A DNA stretch of 64,000 bases from Anaerolineales bacterium (GTDB taxonomy: Bacteria > Chloroflexota > Anaerolineae > Anaerolineales > UBA11858): assembly GCA_016785015.1 (NCBI GenBank), contig JADHTJ010000006.1, positions 19,261 through 83,260 on the forward strand. Reading direction: 5' to 3'. Below the pieces are notes generated by a model, which was given only the letters and a program-made list of their open reading frames with translations, did no database searches and had not been told where the DNA came from. Below are positions 9,185 through 19,085 of the stretch, piece by piece. A program made the translations under genes and the position numbers. Numbering within the stretch: the first letter of the stretch is position 1; each line of letters opens with the position of its first letter.

Positions 9185-9517
9185 ATGATGATGGCTGACA
9201 AATGTGTAATGGTGAAGGCAAAAAAAGACGTCTTTCCGTTTGAAAGGTATGGCAAAGATGGCGAAGGCAGACCAGAGGTCCGCCATCCGACGCCTAAGGT
9301 CAAAATTCCTGCCGGTCATCAAGTGGAGATCAATTTATCTCATCGTGAGACCAAGTGGGATGGGAAGGTTCACGTTAAGGGCGGAATTTGGACAACTGGT
9401 AACGCCGATATGGGTAGCAAATACCCTATGTATTTCATTTGCAATGGCAAAGGAAGAGTTGACGGTACCGTTGTTAGCGTAAGTGGGATGTTTGTGCGCT
9501 GCGATCACGTCGATTGA
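9185..9517 (+). CDS. Hypothetical protein (about 110 aa)
   Basis: RBS AAAAAGGAGATG directly upstream; no family recognised. Confidence 0.5.
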   Translation: MMMADKCVMVKAKKDVFPFERYGKDGEGRPEVRHPTPKVKIPAGHQVEINLSHRETKWDGKVHVKGGIWTTGNADMGSKYPMYFICNGKGRVDGTVVSVSGMFVRCDHVD

Positions 9518-9578
9518 ATTTTTGTTTGGCAAACCAATACACCATGAGAGGCGCCCCGGTTTCCAACAATAGTGCTTT

Positions 9579-9610
9579 AGCAAACTCCAGTGTAATTGCA
9601 GGAGTTTGCT
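9579..9610. terminator. Hairpin AGCAAACTCC/GGAGTTTGCT, possible terminator of the 9185 gene
   Basis: 10-bp perfect stem, 12-nt loop, AT-rich 3' side. Confidence 0.45.
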
Positions 9611-9780
9611 AGTTTACTCTGTAATACATAAATTTCATATCAAAGTAAATACAATCCCCATACTGGGTTTGGTTTTTGCTACATAGTTCTCTTGTGTTTC
9701 TTTATCATGGCAAAATCCAAGTAATAGAAAATTTTTTTACAAAGGAGCAAATAAGGTTACATAATTGGACAAAACTTATC

Positions 9781-9809
9781 TTGATATTGTTAATGATATG
9801 ACTTATAAT
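9781..9809 (+). promoter_or_regulatory. Sigma70-type promoter TTGATA-N17-TATAAT ahead of the three-gene block
   Basis: -35 at 9781-9786, -10 at 9804-9809; leader of about 90 nt to ATG at 9906. Confidence 0.55.
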
Positions 9810-9905
9810 GGTAATCTTATTGCAATGCATCTTAGGGGAGAATAGTCCATATTTTGCCTTTAAACATCATGTCTTGTAGACTTGAACATTCGTAGGAGAT
9901 AAACA

Positions 9906-12755
9906 ATGGAGAAACTAAGGGATGCTCTGCTCATCATTGCTGCTACATTAACTGTTATATTTACGGGATCAGCTATTGATTTTGGCAGTATTTTTGAAAA
10001 TAATGAAACTGCGGTTCAAGTATTGGAATCTCTCTCCCCAGGCGAGAATGTTTTGGAATTAGCACCTGCTGAGGGAAATGTTGTTGAGGGCGAGGAACCT
10101 CCACCCTTCGACATTTCTCTCGAAACAAACAAAGACCAAATTTTTATTGGCAGTGGACTTGTTAACTTCACCGTTTCTATAACAAATTCGTCAGAACAAG
10201 AAATTACACTAGCAAGTTTAAATGATGATAAATTCGGAGATCTTGATGGAGATTCAGATTGCAAAGCGGAATCAGTGATTGCAGCAGGTGCATCCTGTGA
10301 TTTCCCATTCGAAGGTATCATTGAAGGGGATGCTGGCGCTACTCATACCAATTCAACAACGGTAACAGCGACTACAACAATTGATGGATCTGAAGAAACA
10401 GTGGAAGCAAGTGCAAGCGTAGATATCGCGATTTCTGCATCTATTGTAGATATTCAACCAGGTACAGACATAACCATCTATACTACTTTGGCAAGTCCTT
10501 TTGGGAATTTTGTCAAAAATTCAAGTAATGTTCAATTATTGATTTGGGATCAAAACCCAAAAGAAGATCTGTCTCTGGTATGGGGTCCAGTAACATCTTC
10601 TACCAGCGCAAATCAAACAAATCTTAAAATAGATGCAGGAACGAATACTTACGGATGGGGTGATTATCAGATGAGTATTCGGAAACAATCTGATGAACAA
10701 CTCACAGATGTTATTCATCCAATAAATATTTCTATTAAGAAATTTTTAACAAACTTAAAAGACAAATCGTTTTCACGAATATTAATATCACCAGGCGAAT
10801 ATTCTTCCAATATCAAATTAATCAAAGGCGATGACAAAGAAGCCGGCAGCATCAATGTGAATGTCTTGGCAGGCTATTCATGGTGGTGGATATTGGTTAC
10901 TGTGGCAGTGGGTGTAATTTCCACTAGGATCATTACGTGGTGGACAAATGAAGGAAAATACAAGGTTAATTGGGGATATCTTCGTGTAAGATGGATTGAT
11001 CTGCTCAGTGAGAATTTAGATTGGACGAAAAAGGGAAAAATTCCAGATGATGCATACAAGCCGTTACCTTTTCTCGTTCAAAAAGAGATCAACAATATAT
11101 TAGACGAAATTAAAAATTGGGCAGATAAGATACACCACAAGAAATTAGAGATTGGGAAAACAAGAAGTGTGCTACCACAACTTCACTCATTGAACGAACA
11201 GCTAAATAAGTATCTAATAATAGATCAGCCAGTTGACATTAATAATTTGGTAAGTAGTGAAAAAAATATTAATGTCATTGAAAAAATATTTACAGAAATT
11301 GAGTCAGAATCAAGAAAAAATTTAGAGGCCGCAATTTCTGCTTCGGATATCATATTTGATCAGAATAATTATCTATCTTTGCGCAGGAATTTGGAAATTG
11401 TCAAAGAAAATTGCAGCGATGTCGACAAAAACCACGTTGACAACTTAGAGAAAATCATTAGCGATTATTCTGACCTATTGTTGGAATATCATAGCATCAA
11501 ACCAAAGAAAAACCAAAATATAACTTATAACGAAATTGCTAAAGCAGTTCAAGGCATGGAGCAGCTATATAAAAATTTTAAAGAAAAAATATCAAAACCA
11601 ATCGACTCCAAAGAGCTCAATGATTGGATTAATAACCATGGAACGAGTAGTTCTCTATGCAAATCCGCTATTACCATTAAAAAATTATTTACTCAACTCT
11701 ACAGTCAATTACCGTTGAATAGTGTCCACAGTTCTAAGTTTCCTTCATCATCAAAACTACACACATTATTAGCGAGTTTAACCACCGAGCTACAAACCAT
11801 TAATGACGCAGTGTATCAAATCAATAGCACCCATATCAGTGAAAATTTCCTCCGGGACATTATGCTGGCGCCAATTATGGATGATTTCTCCATTGCGGAT
11901 AATGACTTCAATAATCCAGACTCAACCCTTAGCTCGATTTGGAAAAAACATAGTTTTCGATATAAGCAAAACAAGCGAATTGCGAAAGCAGGGCAAGTAT
12001 TACACAAAGTTAAGGAATATGAGGATACAAAGGTTTCCCGCAGCGCAGGCTATCGTCACCTGATTGAAAGAAAAGCACTCCAGGCTGAAGTCGAATCTGA
12101 GCGCGCAGTGTCGAAACTTTCAAAATCTCTAAAGATCGACATTAAATTGAGTTGGCTGAAAGATTTTTGGGGCAAAATTTGGCCTAAGGAGCCAAAGCAA
12201 AAAGATAAACAAACCTTCATCTTCATTAAATCAATAAAAATAAATCCCCATTTATTCTTGTGGATGCGACGATTTCTAGGATTGCTGTCTGTTTTTGCTG
12301 TGGCATTTATTTTTATTTTTGGTCTAAGATGGATTAGCTTATCGTATAGTTCCAATTTACTCTTTACGACAAGCAGCCCAAGAGGGGTCCGGTGGATATT
12401 GATAGGCATTATCGCATTGGTGGCGATTTGGTTATTGAGAAAATGGCTAAACAATAATCTTCTTATTCGATTTTTGCTCTCAGAATTTTTCGAAAACATA
12501 GGTCCAGCTACTCTTTGGATCTTTTCATCAACTTTCGGCAGCATTCTGACCATAGCAGTTGCTACGATCTTGGTTGTTTATGGGTATTCACTATTTAGTA
12601 ATTTGACAACCTGGGGCACGCCCAATGATTTTTTGTTGGCTTTGGCCGTAGGGGTTCTAAGTGATCGCCTAGCAATTCCCTCAAAAAGCCTGCTGCAAAA
12701 ATTGGACGAAAAAATAAAAGAGTTTAGTCAAACAAAAGAAGAGGGCGAAAGCTGA
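9906..12755 (+). CDS. Large membrane protein: extracytoplasmic conserved-repeat-like N-terminus, central helical/coiled-coil region, several C-terminal TM helices
   Basis: 'VNFTVSITNSSEQEITLASLNDDKFGDLDG' domain; TM 'WWWILVTVAVGVISTRIITWW' and four hydrophobic C-terminal segments. Confidence 0.6.
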   Translation: MEKLRDALLIIAATLTVIFTGSAIDFGSIFENNETAVQVLESLSPGENVLELAPAEGNVVEGEEPPPFDISLETNKDQIFIGSGLVNFTVSITNSSEQEITLASLNDDKFGDLDGDSDCKAESVIAAGASCDFPFEGIIEGDAGATHTNSTTVTATTTIDGSEETVEASASVDIAISASIVDIQPGTDITIYTTLASPFGNFVKNSSNVQLLIWDQNPKEDLSLVWGPVTSSTSANQTNLKIDAGTNTYGWGDYQMSIRKQSDEQLTDVIHPINISIKKFLTNLKDKSFSRILISPGEYSSNIKLIKGDDKEAGSINVNVLAGYSWWWILVTVAVGVISTRIITWWTNEGKYKVNWGYLRVRWIDLLSENLDWTKKGKIPDDAYKPLPFLVQKEINNILDEIKNWADKIHHKKLEIGKTRSVLPQLHSLNEQLNKYLIIDQPVDINNLVSSEKNINVIEKIFTEIESESRKNLEAAISASDIIFDQNNYLSLRRNLEIVKENCSDVDKNHVDNLEKIISDYSDLLLEYHSIKPKKNQNITYNEIAKAVQGMEQLYKNFKEKISKPIDSKELNDWINNHGTSSSLCKSAITIKKLFTQLYSQLPLNSVHSSKFPSSSKLHTLLASLTTELQTINDAVYQINSTHISENFLRDIMLAPIMDDFSIADNDFNNPDSTLSSIWKKHSFRYKQNKRIAKAGQVLHKVKEYEDTKVSRSAGYRHLIERKALQAEVESERAVSKLSKSLKIDIKLSWLKDFWGKIWPKEPKQKDKQTFIFIKSIKINPHLFLWMRRFLGLLSVFAVAFIFIFGLRWISLSYSSNLLFTTSSPRGVRWILIGIIALVAIWLLRKWLNNNLLIRFLLSEFFENIGPATLWIFSSTFGSILTIAVATILVVYGYSLFSNLTTWGTPNDFLLALAVGVLSDRLAIPSKSLLQKLDEKIKEFSQTKEEGES

Positions 12756-12786
12756 TCTCGCACAAAATATTTTTGGAGTAGATCTC

Positions 12787-15780
12787 ATGAGAAAACAACT
12801 TTTTTCAGTTTTTCTTATTCTTTTTGTAGCTTTAGCACTAACGTCCTGTAAAAACCCAGTAAAACTCTGTGACAAGTTGCAGAACAACGATAAAGATGTG
12901 CAGCTTGATGGTTTAGACACACTGAAGAGATACAAAGAAAATGATTTCGAGAACCTTCAGGATGATGAACGAGAATCGCTCTTTGATTGTGTTTTCTTTG
13001 CTTTGGGAGATACAGATGAAGAAGTTCGTCAGAAGACATTTGAAACATTAAAGAATCTCATAATTGATAACGAACTCAAACATTCCGTCGGCGTAGATCA
13101 ATTCTCTACTGCAATAACTGCAACATTTGGCGATGAGAATAAATACAATGACACCGTCAGAGGATTCGCAATTGATTTGATAGCATTTTTTGGCAAAGAT
13201 GCTTCAAAAGCCATCAGCCCAATCATTCAGACCATGGGCAAAGATGGATTAAATGAAAAATCAATCAACGCCCTAAAGAAAATCATCGTTGACGAAAGTA
13301 TCCCGGAAGGCATAGCCAAAATCGAAACTGCGCTTGCAGATGAGTTAGCCAAATTACCTGATGATAAACAAGAAGAATTACCTGAAAAAATTAATTTAAA
13401 TACTATCAATGGGGCAGCGAAAATCATCGAATATCTTGGCCCTAAAGCGACTAACACTGTAGATGCCCTGATTACAATTCTTGGTGAGAGCAGATTTTCA
13501 TTTGAACTTCGCAATCAAGCTGCATCAAGCCTCGGCAGTATTGGTGAGGCCGCCCGGGATGCGATTGACTTACTCATTGAGACAATGGGTATGAATGAGC
13601 TGCACAAGAAGTCAACTGATGCTCTTAAGGAGATCATCAATGGTAACAATATCACCGAAGGAGTGAATAAGCTTGAATCCGTCATAAATACGGAATTTAA
13701 AAAATTACCAGAAGATCCTCAAGCGAAGTTACCAAAAGAATTAAACATAAATATCGTAGACGGGGTATTGCAAATCATCGGCAATGTTGGGTCAAAGGGG
13801 TCTCAAATAGCAATTGAGACAATTCTTGTTCTTGAAGAAGCAAGGTTTTCCTATGGCATTCGCAATCAAGCTGCAGTAACCTTAGGGGATTTCGGCGAGA
13901 CAGCCAAGGAAGCCATTGACCCCCTTATTCAAACGATGGGCGAAGAGCAGCTCCACGAAAAATCAACCAAAGCCTTAGAAAAAATAATTGTTGGGGATAA
14001 TATTCCTGAGGGACTTGCTAAAATTGAGATCACGCTAAACACTGAATTGGCCAAGTTACCTAAAGATAAAACAGAAAACCTCCCTGACGAATTAAATATA
14101 TTCATTGTAGTGGGTGCCACTCAGATTATCAGCGGCATCGAGCTAAAGACAGTCCAAGCTACCGATGAACTCATCCTAATCCTGGAAACACTTGCTTTTG
14201 GTGACGATCTTCGCAATCAAGCTGCCTTTGCGTTAGGCAATATTGGGGAAGCAGCGGCTGACGCAATTGATCCCCTCATTTTGACTCTGGGCGAGGACGA
14301 TCTTCATGATAATTCACTAGAAGCCCTCAAAAGTATTCTAATTGGGAAAAACATAACTGCCAAAAACATAAAAAAACTCGAGGTTGAACTAAAAAATAAT
14401 GTGGATGTTGGCGGAGCCATTAATATCTTGGAAGATTCAGAAAACACCGCATGGAAACTTAGAGAAATGGCAGCAAAGGTATTAATGGACATAGGAACGG
14501 GAGAATCATTTGAACTTGATGCCCTAATTTCTGCATTTGGAGATCCTAACATTTCAGTACAAAGTGCAGCCGAGAAAACTCTTCAAAGTTATATTCAAGA
14601 TGAAGGAAGCTACGCAAGTGATCAAACAATCGAAGCCCTTGTCAACGCCTTGACTGATGAGACTGCCAAAACTCGATCAGCCCGTCTAATAAAATCCATT
14701 AGCCCAAATTTATTTATTGCGCTCGATAAAGCAGTGAGTACTTTGATAAATACATATCTTAATGGCAATGATGAATCCAAAAACATCATGACGGATAAAA
14801 CTCTTAATACGAAATATCAAAATGCAATCATCGATGGCTTGCTTGAAGAATTCTCGAAGAATGAAACTGACAATTATGACTTTAATATGGATAATAAAGC
14901 TCCAAATGAAGATGAAATCATCGAAGTTTTTACAAGTATGACCGGGGTTACAGACAAACTATTGAAAATCTTTAAAAATGAAGTCGCAGGAGAAATTTAT
15001 GAAAACAAATATAGAGAAGCAGCCGCATGGGTTCTCGCAAGAACAGGCAAAGAGGGAACGAAAGTAATCAATGAATTCAAAAACATCTTGCACGAAACCG
15101 CATTTCCAGAAACCATTACTGAGGCCCTTGGACTATTTGTACTTTCTGATAATGAGAATGAAGCAAAAGAGGCATTAGTAGCACTTCTAGCAATGTTCGA
15201 TGCATCATCTTTTGATGCAGATGAATTTGACCCTTCAGAGAATAGCTCTTCCCATCTATGGGATTGGAGTGTATGGGACGCAGAGGTAATCCTGATTAGA
15301 GATGATATCTACACCAAAAATCACGAATTTCTGACAAAGATTGTTAGTGATGGAGACTTATCACCAGGAGTTCGATCAGCTGCAGTTTTTGTGATTGGAG
15401 AAAATGCAATATTCTATCGTGGAGATGCCGAATCTGAGGTGTATTTGAAGGGGCGGAAAACTTTGCTCGATACTCTATCAGTTCAGATCAATGAAGGAAC
15501 TGATGAATGGATGATCCCTAGAACAGCTGCCGTTGAGCTAGGAGTAATGTATTATTATCCTAGTCCAGTTAGTTTTGAGCCTGAGACTTGTGAGTTAATA
15601 GATAAGCTAATAATTATTCTAGAAAACCAACTTGTTCAAGTCGACAAACTTGACGAGTCAGTTAATTGGGTTCTAAAATTAATTACCAATATTAACGAAA
15701 ATTATCCTGAAGAATGGCGTCAATGGTATGAGGACCCTGAAACAGGAAGTGGATGTGAACTAGAAATTGGTAATGAATAG
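12787..15780 (+). CDS. HEAT-like repeat lipoprotein
   Basis: Lipobox LTSC; repeated 'RNQAA..LG.IGEAA.DAIDPLI.TMG' units. Confidence 0.7.
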   Translation: MRKQLFSVFLILFVALALTSCKNPVKLCDKLQNNDKDVQLDGLDTLKRYKENDFENLQDDERESLFDCVFFALGDTDEEVRQKTFETLKNLIIDNELKHSVGVDQFSTAITATFGDENKYNDTVRGFAIDLIAFFGKDASKAISPIIQTMGKDGLNEKSINALKKIIVDESIPEGIAKIETALADELAKLPDDKQEELPEKINLNTINGAAKIIEYLGPKATNTVDALITILGESRFSFELRNQAASSLGSIGEAARDAIDLLIETMGMNELHKKSTDALKEIINGNNITEGVNKLESVINTEFKKLPEDPQAKLPKELNINIVDGVLQIIGNVGSKGSQIAIETILVLEEARFSYGIRNQAAVTLGDFGETAKEAIDPLIQTMGEEQLHEKSTKALEKIIVGDNIPEGLAKIEITLNTELAKLPKDKTENLPDELNIFIVVGATQIISGIELKTVQATDELILILETLAFGDDLRNQAAFALGNIGEAAADAIDPLILTLGEDDLHDNSLEALKSILIGKNITAKNIKKLEVELKNNVDVGGAINILEDSENTAWKLREMAAKVLMDIGTGESFELDALISAFGDPNISVQSAAEKTLQSYIQDEGSYASDQTIEALVNALTDETAKTRSARLIKSISPNLFIALDKAVSTLINTYLNGNDESKNIMTDKTLNTKYQNAIIDGLLEEFSKNETDNYDFNMDNKAPNEDEIIEVFTSMTGVTDKLLKIFKNEVAGEIYENKYREAAAWVLARTGKEGTKVINEFKNILHETAFPETITEALGLFVLSDNENEAKEALVALLAMFDASSFDADEFDPSENSSSHLWDWSVWDAEVILIRDDIYTKNHEFLTKIVSDGDLSPGVRSAAVFVIGENAIFYRGDAESEVYLKGRKTLLDTLSVQINEGTDEWMIPRTAAVELGVMYYYPSPVSFEPETCELIDKLIIILENQLVQVDKLDESVNWVLKLITNINENYPEEWRQWYEDPETGSGCELEIGNE
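13159..14562 (+). repeat. Four tandem coding repeat units of exactly 351 bp (117 aa)
   Basis: Unit marker R-x-x-A at 13159 (RGFA), 13510, 13861 and 14212 (RNQAA), each 351 bp apart. Confidence 0.8.
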
Positions 15781-15833
15781 CAAGCCACAATAATTCAGCG
15801 TTTTTCAAAAAATTTAGTTACCAATTGAATAGT

Positions 15834-17384
15834 ATGAAAACTACCTCTCAAATCCATATATTAATAGTATTGTTTCTAATTACTACAGCATGTAATTTGA
15901 GAAACGAGCAAGATCTTGTTGAAAAGATACCGCTTGATAGTTTAGTTGAATCAACGGTTTTCATCGGCACCAAACGGGAATCGATTGGTGATGATGTTAA
16001 AACGAAGGGATCTGGAATAGTAATATCACCGGATGGGCTTATTCTAACAAATGCTCATGTTGTCAGCCCATTAGAAGTAGGGAAAAGGAAACTGAATCCC
16101 GAATTATTCTTTATACTCACATCTGTTAATTCCGCTGAAAAACCAACCATCAAATATTTAGCAGATATAGTTGCAATTGATGCCACCCTCGATCTTGCGA
16201 TACTACAAATTACACATCATTTTTTTGAAACAGAAGATGGGGAAAAAACATCTAAAGAAATCAACTCTGACGAGATTAATTTGCCATATATTGAAATTGA
16301 TTATTCTCATACAGCCGGGATAAGTGAAAGCATTCATGTTCTTGGATATCCCACTATAGGAGAAGACACTATTACTTATTCAACAGGAATTGTGGCTGGC
16401 TTCTCAGAAGAAGTGGTATGCGATCTCAATAACAACTGTACAACTGCATGGATCAAAACCGATGCGGTAATATCAGCGGGAAATTCTGGCGGTCCTGTAG
16501 TAAATAATGAAGGCAAATTAATTGGGATTGCTACAAAATCCTTTGAAGTTGAATGTAGGCGGGTGGCCGATACAAATGAAGACGGAGATATCAATAATAA
16601 AGACCATTGTGTCGCAGCAGGTGGATTTCTAAACAAAGTTCGCCCAATTCACTTTGCAAACGATATCATATCTGCTTCAATAGAAAACCGAGAATATGGC
16701 AGCCGATACGTCCAACCCGACATTCCTTTTTGGATCGAATTTATCGGTTGGTCTGAAGAATTAGAAACCACGCAGTGTCCAAATTCCACAGTTGATTTCT
16801 ATGATGAATATACGAATCACATTACCGCATATTTCGACTACAGCGGATTGGAAGAGGACGAAATTATTCAAGCATTTTGGTTTCATGATGTTAACTTGAT
16901 CAAAGAAGAGAAAGTTAAGTTCATAGGTAATCAAAGCATAAAATGTATGCCCCTTTCTTTGGAATTTGAACAATATGAAAATATCCCGCCTGGCAATTAC
17001 TCATTATTAGTTGCACAAAATGATCAGCCACTTGCGTTTGAGCATACAAAAGTTACAGAGTTTGATCAAAGAATATCCATCTCTGGGTATGTCAGAGAAT
17101 CCGTATCAAAAAATGCCATTGCAAATGCTCTAGTTTATATTCTCAAACCTGGAGTGTCCCCTTATAGTTGGATAATTGAAGGCAAGGATGATGCAGTTGC
17201 GAGACTAAGTAAAACCGACGAGAATGGCTTGATCATCTTCGAAGGTATTCCACGCGGAGATAAATTTACTATTGTTGCTATGGCCAAAGGATACCAAACG
17301 GGATTTATTTCGATCCTAATTCATGAATTCGAGACCTTCCAAACAAGCAATCAAATAGAAATCTTGCTTGAAAGCAAAAAATAA
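15834..17384 (+). CDS. Trypsin-like/HtrA-like serine protease lipoprotein with C-terminal carboxypeptidase-regulatory-like domain
   Basis: Lipobox TTAC; His 'LTNAHVV', Asp 'DATLDLAILQI', Ser 'SAGNSGGPVVNNEGKLIGI'; 'ISISGYVRESVSKNAIANALVYI...GLIIFEGIPRG'. Confidence 0.8.
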   Translation: MKTTSQIHILIVLFLITTACNLRNEQDLVEKIPLDSLVESTVFIGTKRESIGDDVKTKGSGIVISPDGLILTNAHVVSPLEVGKRKLNPELFFILTSVNSAEKPTIKYLADIVAIDATLDLAILQITHHFFETEDGEKTSKEINSDEINLPYIEIDYSHTAGISESIHVLGYPTIGEDTITYSTGIVAGFSEEVVCDLNNNCTTAWIKTDAVISAGNSGGPVVNNEGKLIGIATKSFEVECRRVADTNEDGDINNKDHCVAAGGFLNKVRPIHFANDIISASIENREYGSRYVQPDIPFWIEFIGWSEELETTQCPNSTVDFYDEYTNHITAYFDYSGLEEDEIIQAFWFHDVNLIKEEKVKFIGNQSIKCMPLSLEFEQYENIPPGNYSLLVAQNDQPLAFEHTKVTEFDQRISISGYVRESVSKNAIANALVYILKPGVSPYSWIIEGKDDAVARLSKTDENGLIIFEGIPRGDKFTIVAMAKGYQTGFISILIHEFETFQTSNQIEILLESKK

Positions 17385-17460
17385 CCTTACTCAAAATAAT
17401 TATTCGGTGATCTAGGGCAATTACGCCCACCCCCTTTACCCACTAAATCGCATAAAAGGC

Positions 17461-17489
17461 TTGACAAGCGCTTAAAAACCTGCTATTAT
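17461..17489 (+). promoter_or_regulatory. Sigma70-type promoter TTGACA-N17-TATTAT
   Basis: -35 at 17461-17466, -10 at 17484-17489; followed by CCCGATTTAGCGGG possible operator. Confidence 0.7.
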
Positions 17490-17541
17490 TTAGCCAGTCC
17501 ACCCGATTTAGCGGGTATACCGAATAAAGCAGGAGTAAAAA

Positions 17542-18636
17542 ATGGCTAATCTTGAGTTGATCGCCCCCCAGAAAATTGCTACGTTCAGGTTCTCTACGGA
17601 TCCGGTTCGCAATCTGCTGTGCAGTCTTTTCTTGCTCAATGACGAAAAAGACGAGTTCTCAGAATGGGTCAACAGCATGATCAAAGGGCTTTCACAGGAT
17701 CAGCTCAAAGAAAATAAAATGCTCACCGGTATCGCATCGAGATTTGCCGAAGGCCAGGAATGGTCAAGTTTTCCCGAATGGCTGAAAGCGCTGGAAGCCC
17801 GCGACCCTCAAGAAATGCAAGACTGGCTGATCGAAGATTTCTTGAAAGTCTCGGCCGAAATCATGGGGCTGCCCGAGGACCAACTCCCCACCCGAGAAGA
17901 TATTACGTCTGGTGATGAGTTTTATCTGGCCACTTATGAGAAAGTTTACGAAAAGAAAGGTTATGAGTTTGATCGAGATTATCACCAGAAAGAGTATCAG
18001 CTGATAAAAGATGCCGCCACAGCTAAGAAGAAAATCGTTTCCTATATGCGCTATATGTGGGAAGAGCATCTTCAAGATGAGTGGGAACGCATTCAGCCAA
18101 TGCTAGCTGACTCGATCAGAGCTTTCGAAACGTTAGATTTCTCGGGTATGTCCACAGAAGAAGCCCTACTGCGTATCACCGGCAGGGATCAGATGCCACA
18201 AATCTGGGATCAGTGGATCTCCTCAACTGAAGAAGTGGTCATAGTCCCGTCGGCACACATCGGGCCATACCTGATGACTATGGACAAGAATGAAAGCACG
18301 GTCTGGTTGGTGGTGAGGGCGCACATTCCCGAGGGAGCAGGAATCTCATCACCCACACTGACCCGCTCTGAGCTCCTGATGCGTATCTCCGCTTTATCAA
18401 ACGATACCCGCCTGCGGATACTAGAAGAACTACATATTAAAGGTGAACTCAATGCTACAGATATTCAGAAAAACTTAGAATTGACCCAGTCTGCTACGTC
18501 AAGACATCTGACACAACTTTTTGCGACAGGTTTCCTGCATCAACGGAGGCTGGAGGGCGTCAAACATTACAACATCAACTATGATCGTATAGACAATACG
18601 GCCGACGCTTTAGTTGGATTTTTGGACCACAAATAA
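17542..18636 (+). CDS. ArsR-type winged-helix regulator with long N-terminal domain
   Basis: C-terminal HTH 'LMRISALSNDTRLRILEELHIKGELNATDIQKNLELTQSATSRHLTQLFATGFLHQRR'. Confidence 0.8.
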   Translation: MANLELIAPQKIATFRFSTDPVRNLLCSLFLLNDEKDEFSEWVNSMIKGLSQDQLKENKMLTGIASRFAEGQEWSSFPEWLKALEARDPQEMQDWLIEDFLKVSAEIMGLPEDQLPTREDITSGDEFYLATYEKVYEKKGYEFDRDYHQKEYQLIKDAATAKKKIVSYMRYMWEEHLQDEWERIQPMLADSIRAFETLDFSGMSTEEALLRITGRDQMPQIWDQWISSTEEVVIVPSAHIGPYLMTMDKNESTVWLVVRAHIPEGAGISSPTLTRSELLMRISALSNDTRLRILEELHIKGELNATDIQKNLELTQSATSRHLTQLFATGFLHQRRLEGVKHYNINYDRIDNTADALVGFLDHK

Positions 18637-18650
18637 TTGGAGAGTGAACA

Positions 18651-18818
18651 GTGTTAAAAGATAGATTGCTTGTTCTCGATCTGGTCGAAGATGGAAAGAT
18701 CTCCGTTCCCGAAGCTGTGGAACTCATCGAATCCATCAATGTCGACGAACCGAGCAATGGTTCCAACGATGCCGGACAGAACGAAAACGAGATTATTATC
18801 CACTTGTATATAGAGTAA
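18651..18818 (+). CDS. 55-aa small protein, SHOCT/LiaX-N-terminal-like
   Basis: GTG start with GGAGAG RBS 15 nt after the ArsR stop; MLKDRLLVLDLVEDGKISVPEAVELIESINVDEPSNGSNDAGQNENEIIIHLYIE; below the track length cutoff. Confidence 0.65.
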   Translation: MLKDRLLVLDLVEDGKISVPEAVELIESINVDEPSNGSNDAGQNENEIIIHLYIE

Positions 18819-18868
18819 GTACTTAATCCCATCCCCCTTTTCCCCCTTCCTGGGAAGGGGGGGACAGT

Positions 18869-18909
18869 GCAAAAACAGGGTGTGAGCTATGCTCACACCC
18901 TGTTTTTGC
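18869..18909. repeat. Perfect 19-bp-stem hairpin (element K)
   Basis: GCAAAAACAGGGTGTGAGC-TAT-GCTCACACCCTGTTTTTGC. Confidence 0.8.
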
Positions 18910-19085
18910 GAATTTCTATTAGATTTTCTTTATATATATAATTTTCTCAAACACCAGCCAGGGGGTTAGATACTTAAATCCTAAATCCAGGTTTATAAGG
19001 TTCCCTGTATCCACAGCAAAGAAAAATGCTGCAGGGATGACGGCGCGATGCTGAAACTCGTTTATATATGTGAAAGGCTAATTCG

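Noticed and set aside
12056-12553. 165-aa minus-strand ORF
   Set aside because: Antisense to the 949-aa membrane protein; low complexity and no domain
13159-14562. Periodic repeats considered as a CRISPR-like array
   Set aside because: 351-bp period, fully coding, no short identical repeats with unique spacers; no cas genes in the window
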